64,000 nt of DNA. It comes from Parapedobacter pyrenivorans_A (GTDB taxonomy: Bacteria; Bacteroidota; Bacteroidia; Sphingobacteriales; Sphingobacteriaceae). The notes beneath the pieces were generated by a model, which was not told the origin of the DNA, made no database searches, and worked only from the letters and a program-made list of their open reading frames with translations. Numbering within the stretch: position 1 is the stretch's first letter; every line of letters starts with the position of its first letter. Made by a program: the position numbers and the translations under genes. Of the stretch, positions 63,201-64,000 are shown one piece after another. The stretch spans positions 124,001 to 188,000 of the forward strand of contig NZ_JBHEUZ010000006.1 of assembly GCF_041925275.1 (NCBI RefSeq), written 5' to 3'.

Positions 63201-63648
63201 GCTCATCCACTACCCTTCCGGACACGGTTTGCTGTTGCAATTCCTTGTCAATACGGACGCTGCTCCGGGGCGACCTCCGTTCGACCGGCCGTTCCTTGAT
63301 AACAATTTCGTTGCCTGTTATCACATAATCCAATGGAAGGTCTGCCAAGAGCCGCGCCATGGCATCTTTCAGTTCCACATTGGTCAACGATACCGATAGC
63401 GGCGGGATCTCCTTGATGTGGCGCACGCTATAAACAACGGAATATCCTGTTTGGATACGGATATCAGAAAAAATACGGCGAAGCCCCGCGTTTTCCCGGT
63501 GGATGGTCAGCTTCTGTGCCGAAGTTTCGGCAAAGACCTGAACCAGGCAGACCGTCAAAAGAAAATACGTGATCTTCATAACCCTCAATAACAATGTTGT
63601 CGGGATGGCAATCGCTTTACGATTGCCCATTAATAAATAATTGTCCAT
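60250..63648 (-). CDS. SusC/RagA-type TonB-dependent transporter with STN domain
   Basis: This 1132-residue outer-membrane importer has a signal sequence with an unusually long N-terminus (helix at 25-42), an STN signalling domain (about 46-118), a carboxypeptidase-regulatory-like domain (about 141-212), the LSEVVVVGYGTQ box (217-228), a plug with GVQFVQSSGEPGGGVAVRIRG and a C-terminal barrel. The STN domain and the FecR gene upstream indicate trans-envelope sigma/anti-sigma signalling. The ATG at 63648 gives a long N-terminus; an ATG at the MKITYF position is a possible alternative. It forms a complex with SusD. Confidence 0.95.
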   Translation of the reverse strand: MDNYLLMGNRKAIAIPTTLLLRVMKITYFLLTVCLVQVFAETSAQKLTIHRENAGLRRIFSDIRIQTGYSVVYSVRHIKEIPPLSVSLTNVELKDAMARLLADLPLDYVITGNEIVIKERPVERRSPRSSVRIDKELQQQTVSGRVVDEQGNPLQGAAVRIKGLPHETSTASDGRFSLNNVERNAVLVISFVGYETRELAASADLTSIAMNPTVADLSEVVVVGYGTQRKSDITGAVSSIRAEDFNKGTNATFDQLIAGKAAGVQFVQSSGEPGGGVAVRIRGASSVNAGTSPLYVIDGLPIDNSPVAGGGGANFDSSPSPRNPLAGINPEDIESIEILKDASATAIYGSRGANGVIMVTTKKGKAGRTTVSYSGSYGQQRVANTVDLLTTAEYIDVINGLIDAGASPESDRVADVNASGTDWQNLVFDNHAPIQNHSLAFSGGSAQNRYYLALNAFDQGGVLKNTTFSRYAAKLNISANITDRLEVGTALNVSYAHNEQVPSGFGINAQSGAMYTALNFDPTLPIYNSDGSYQLSPFLDMDNPMSLVNEALATSNGYRTFGTAYAQYKITPYLTAKVNIGGDINTQRRDVYVGQKTRRAMAAGGSASVINGMQSNYLFEGTLTYDRRWDNHYLNVMGGATTQRFVYSSSFQDATGFPSDVTGTDNIGLGEQETYRIGTGRAANRLLSYLGRVNYELNNKYLITASVRADGSSRFGINNRFGYFPSFALGWKLMEEEFMQDISLFSELKPRFSWGQTGNQDIGNYSALTTFGKGPSAILDDQLNVGTDPARYPNPDLKWETTEQLNAGIDLGFLNGRISGSIDYFTKTTFNMLFALPIPSSTGYSTRLSNVGSIRNRGWEFAVNSDNLTGALKWSTQVNLATLANEVLDIGQDNPIISGGAGQTSGVFILRPGSPLFSFYGWAIDGIWQESDDFSVTRDAVEPGDIKYRDVNGDGTVNGDDRVLLGNSFPNLTWSVGNQLSYKGFELSIFLDGVSGAKMLNNNLAESYFPVSFRRNKYAEPYLNRWTPENPSNRYPSFVNPGGQGDKRVNSFTVEDASYVRIRNISLSYQFSPGWQYLKNVGVRFSVENVATFTDYSGFDPSINPNGGAFNRIDYNAYPLARTWMIGLTADF

Positions 63649-63795
63649 AAAATGGTTAACGATGCGACAAACAACATCAATCGTCTTTGAAAGCTGCAGA
63701 CGGTTAGTTATGTTTGTCAGGTGTTTTGATAATCGGCCAAGCCCGTCAATTGCAAGCGGCAGGCTACCCGAAAGTTAATTTATCATCACAATTGG

Positions 63796-63819
63796 CCGGA
63801 GATGTCTCACCATCTCCGG
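63796..63819. other. Nine-bp hairpin after fecR
   Basis: Arms CCGGAGATG (63796-63804) and CATCTCCGG (63811-63819) with a six-base loop lie 19 bases after the fecR stop. On the minus strand no U-run follows, so it may slow or process the fecR-susC transcript rather than end it. Confidence 0.5.
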
Positions 63820-63838
63820 TTTTAGTTGTTGGTCAGTA

Positions 63839-64000
63839 TTACGGTATAACAACAATCCCCCTTTCCTCAATTTTAAAATGGACTTGCCCGGTCAGTTCCA
63901 ATCGGCGCAATACTTCCGATACATTTGCGTACCTCGATACCGCGCCACCAAAGCGCAGCTGTTTATCCGCGCCCTCAAAACGGATATCGACATTGTACCA
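63839..64000 (-). CDS. FecR-family anti-sigma factor, C-terminal end
   Basis: Only the last 53 residues are in the window; the gene continues beyond the right edge. They read WYNVDIRFEG, RYANVSEVLRRLELTGQVHF and a final IVVIP, the standard end of the FecR/DUF4974 domain. FecR proteins span the inner membrane, bind a sigma factor and receive a signal from the STN domain of the partner SusC. It is 190 bases upstream of susC on the same strand, the usual order sigma-fecR-susC. Confidence 0.9.
   Translation of the reverse strand, partial: WYNVDIRFEGADKQLRFGGAVSRYANVSEVLRRLELTGQVHFKIEERGIVVIP

Noticed and set aside
1..64000. tRNA, rRNA or riboswitch
   Set aside because: No cloverleaf ends, CCA-type acceptor pattern or known aptamer core was recognised on either strand by eye. 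A covariance-model scan would be decisive and could not be run.

Overview
The window reads as a chromosome segment of a Bacteroidota bacterium, most likely a Sphingobacteriaceae relative such as Parapedobacter or Pedobacter. The reasons are a SusC/SusD pair with a FecR-type regulator, many sulfatases, a B. subtilis-like fadN-fadA-fadE operon behind a MarR gene, a Bacteroidota-style DnaK, weak Shine-Dalgarno sequences, and promoters of the Bacteroidota type (TTTG, 20 bases, TANNTTTG). Base composition is near 50% GC. The genus is an inference from protein style, not a database result. I saw no rRNA, tRNA, transposase, phage gene or CRISPR array.

Layout. 1-12395 (minus): an exopolysaccharide operon with a flippase, EpsG-like polymerase, six or seven glycosyltransferases, UDP-GlcNAc 2-epimerase, an outer-membrane export protein and the start of a chain-length regulator. 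12534-19756 (plus): a 2-oxoglutarate oxygenase, a succinate-semialdehyde dehydrogenase, two tandem paralogous secreted proteins, a DinB-fold protein, a 14-copy 21-bp repeat array, peptidase T and a nitroreductase. 19775-20981 (minus): a sigma/anti-sigma pair. 21291-24079 (plus): two YceI-like proteins around a porin-like barrel. 24144-30484 (minus): a MarR-controlled beta-oxidation operon interrupted by a four-helix-bundle gene. 30704-41554: a nitrate and nitrite assimilation locus, with cobA, transporter, a nitrate reductase fused to a NAD(P)H-type diaphorase module, a degenerate nitrite-reductase-like protein with a rubredoxin tail and a small molybdopterin-type protein on the minus strand, and nirB-nirD diverging from them. 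41610-46876: an IPNS-like oxygenase, a thioredoxin-like protein and a copper-handling trio. 46946-53611: a sulfatase, a YjbR-type protein, dnaK, a sugar nucleotidyltransferase and a HerA-like ATPase. 53683-64000 (minus): a polysaccharide utilisation locus with the end of fecR, susC, susD, two sulfatases, an esterase and a GH43 enzyme.

How the genes work together. The nitrate locus looks self-contained: import, reduction of nitrate then nitrite, and CobA for siroheme. The fad operon has a promoter with a 12-bp palindrome at the predicted start of transcription, which suggests autoregulation by the MarR protein. The utilisation locus has an STN domain on SusC and a FecR upstream, as in trans-envelope signalling, and its two sulfatases, esterase and GH43 point to a sulfated, esterified plant or algal glycan.

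The most unusual content is non-coding. A perfectly phased 21-bp array with palindromic cores lies between the DinB gene and pepT. Six short arrays of degenerate 7-bp units sit directly against start or stop codons, and some of them have been taken into coding sequence.
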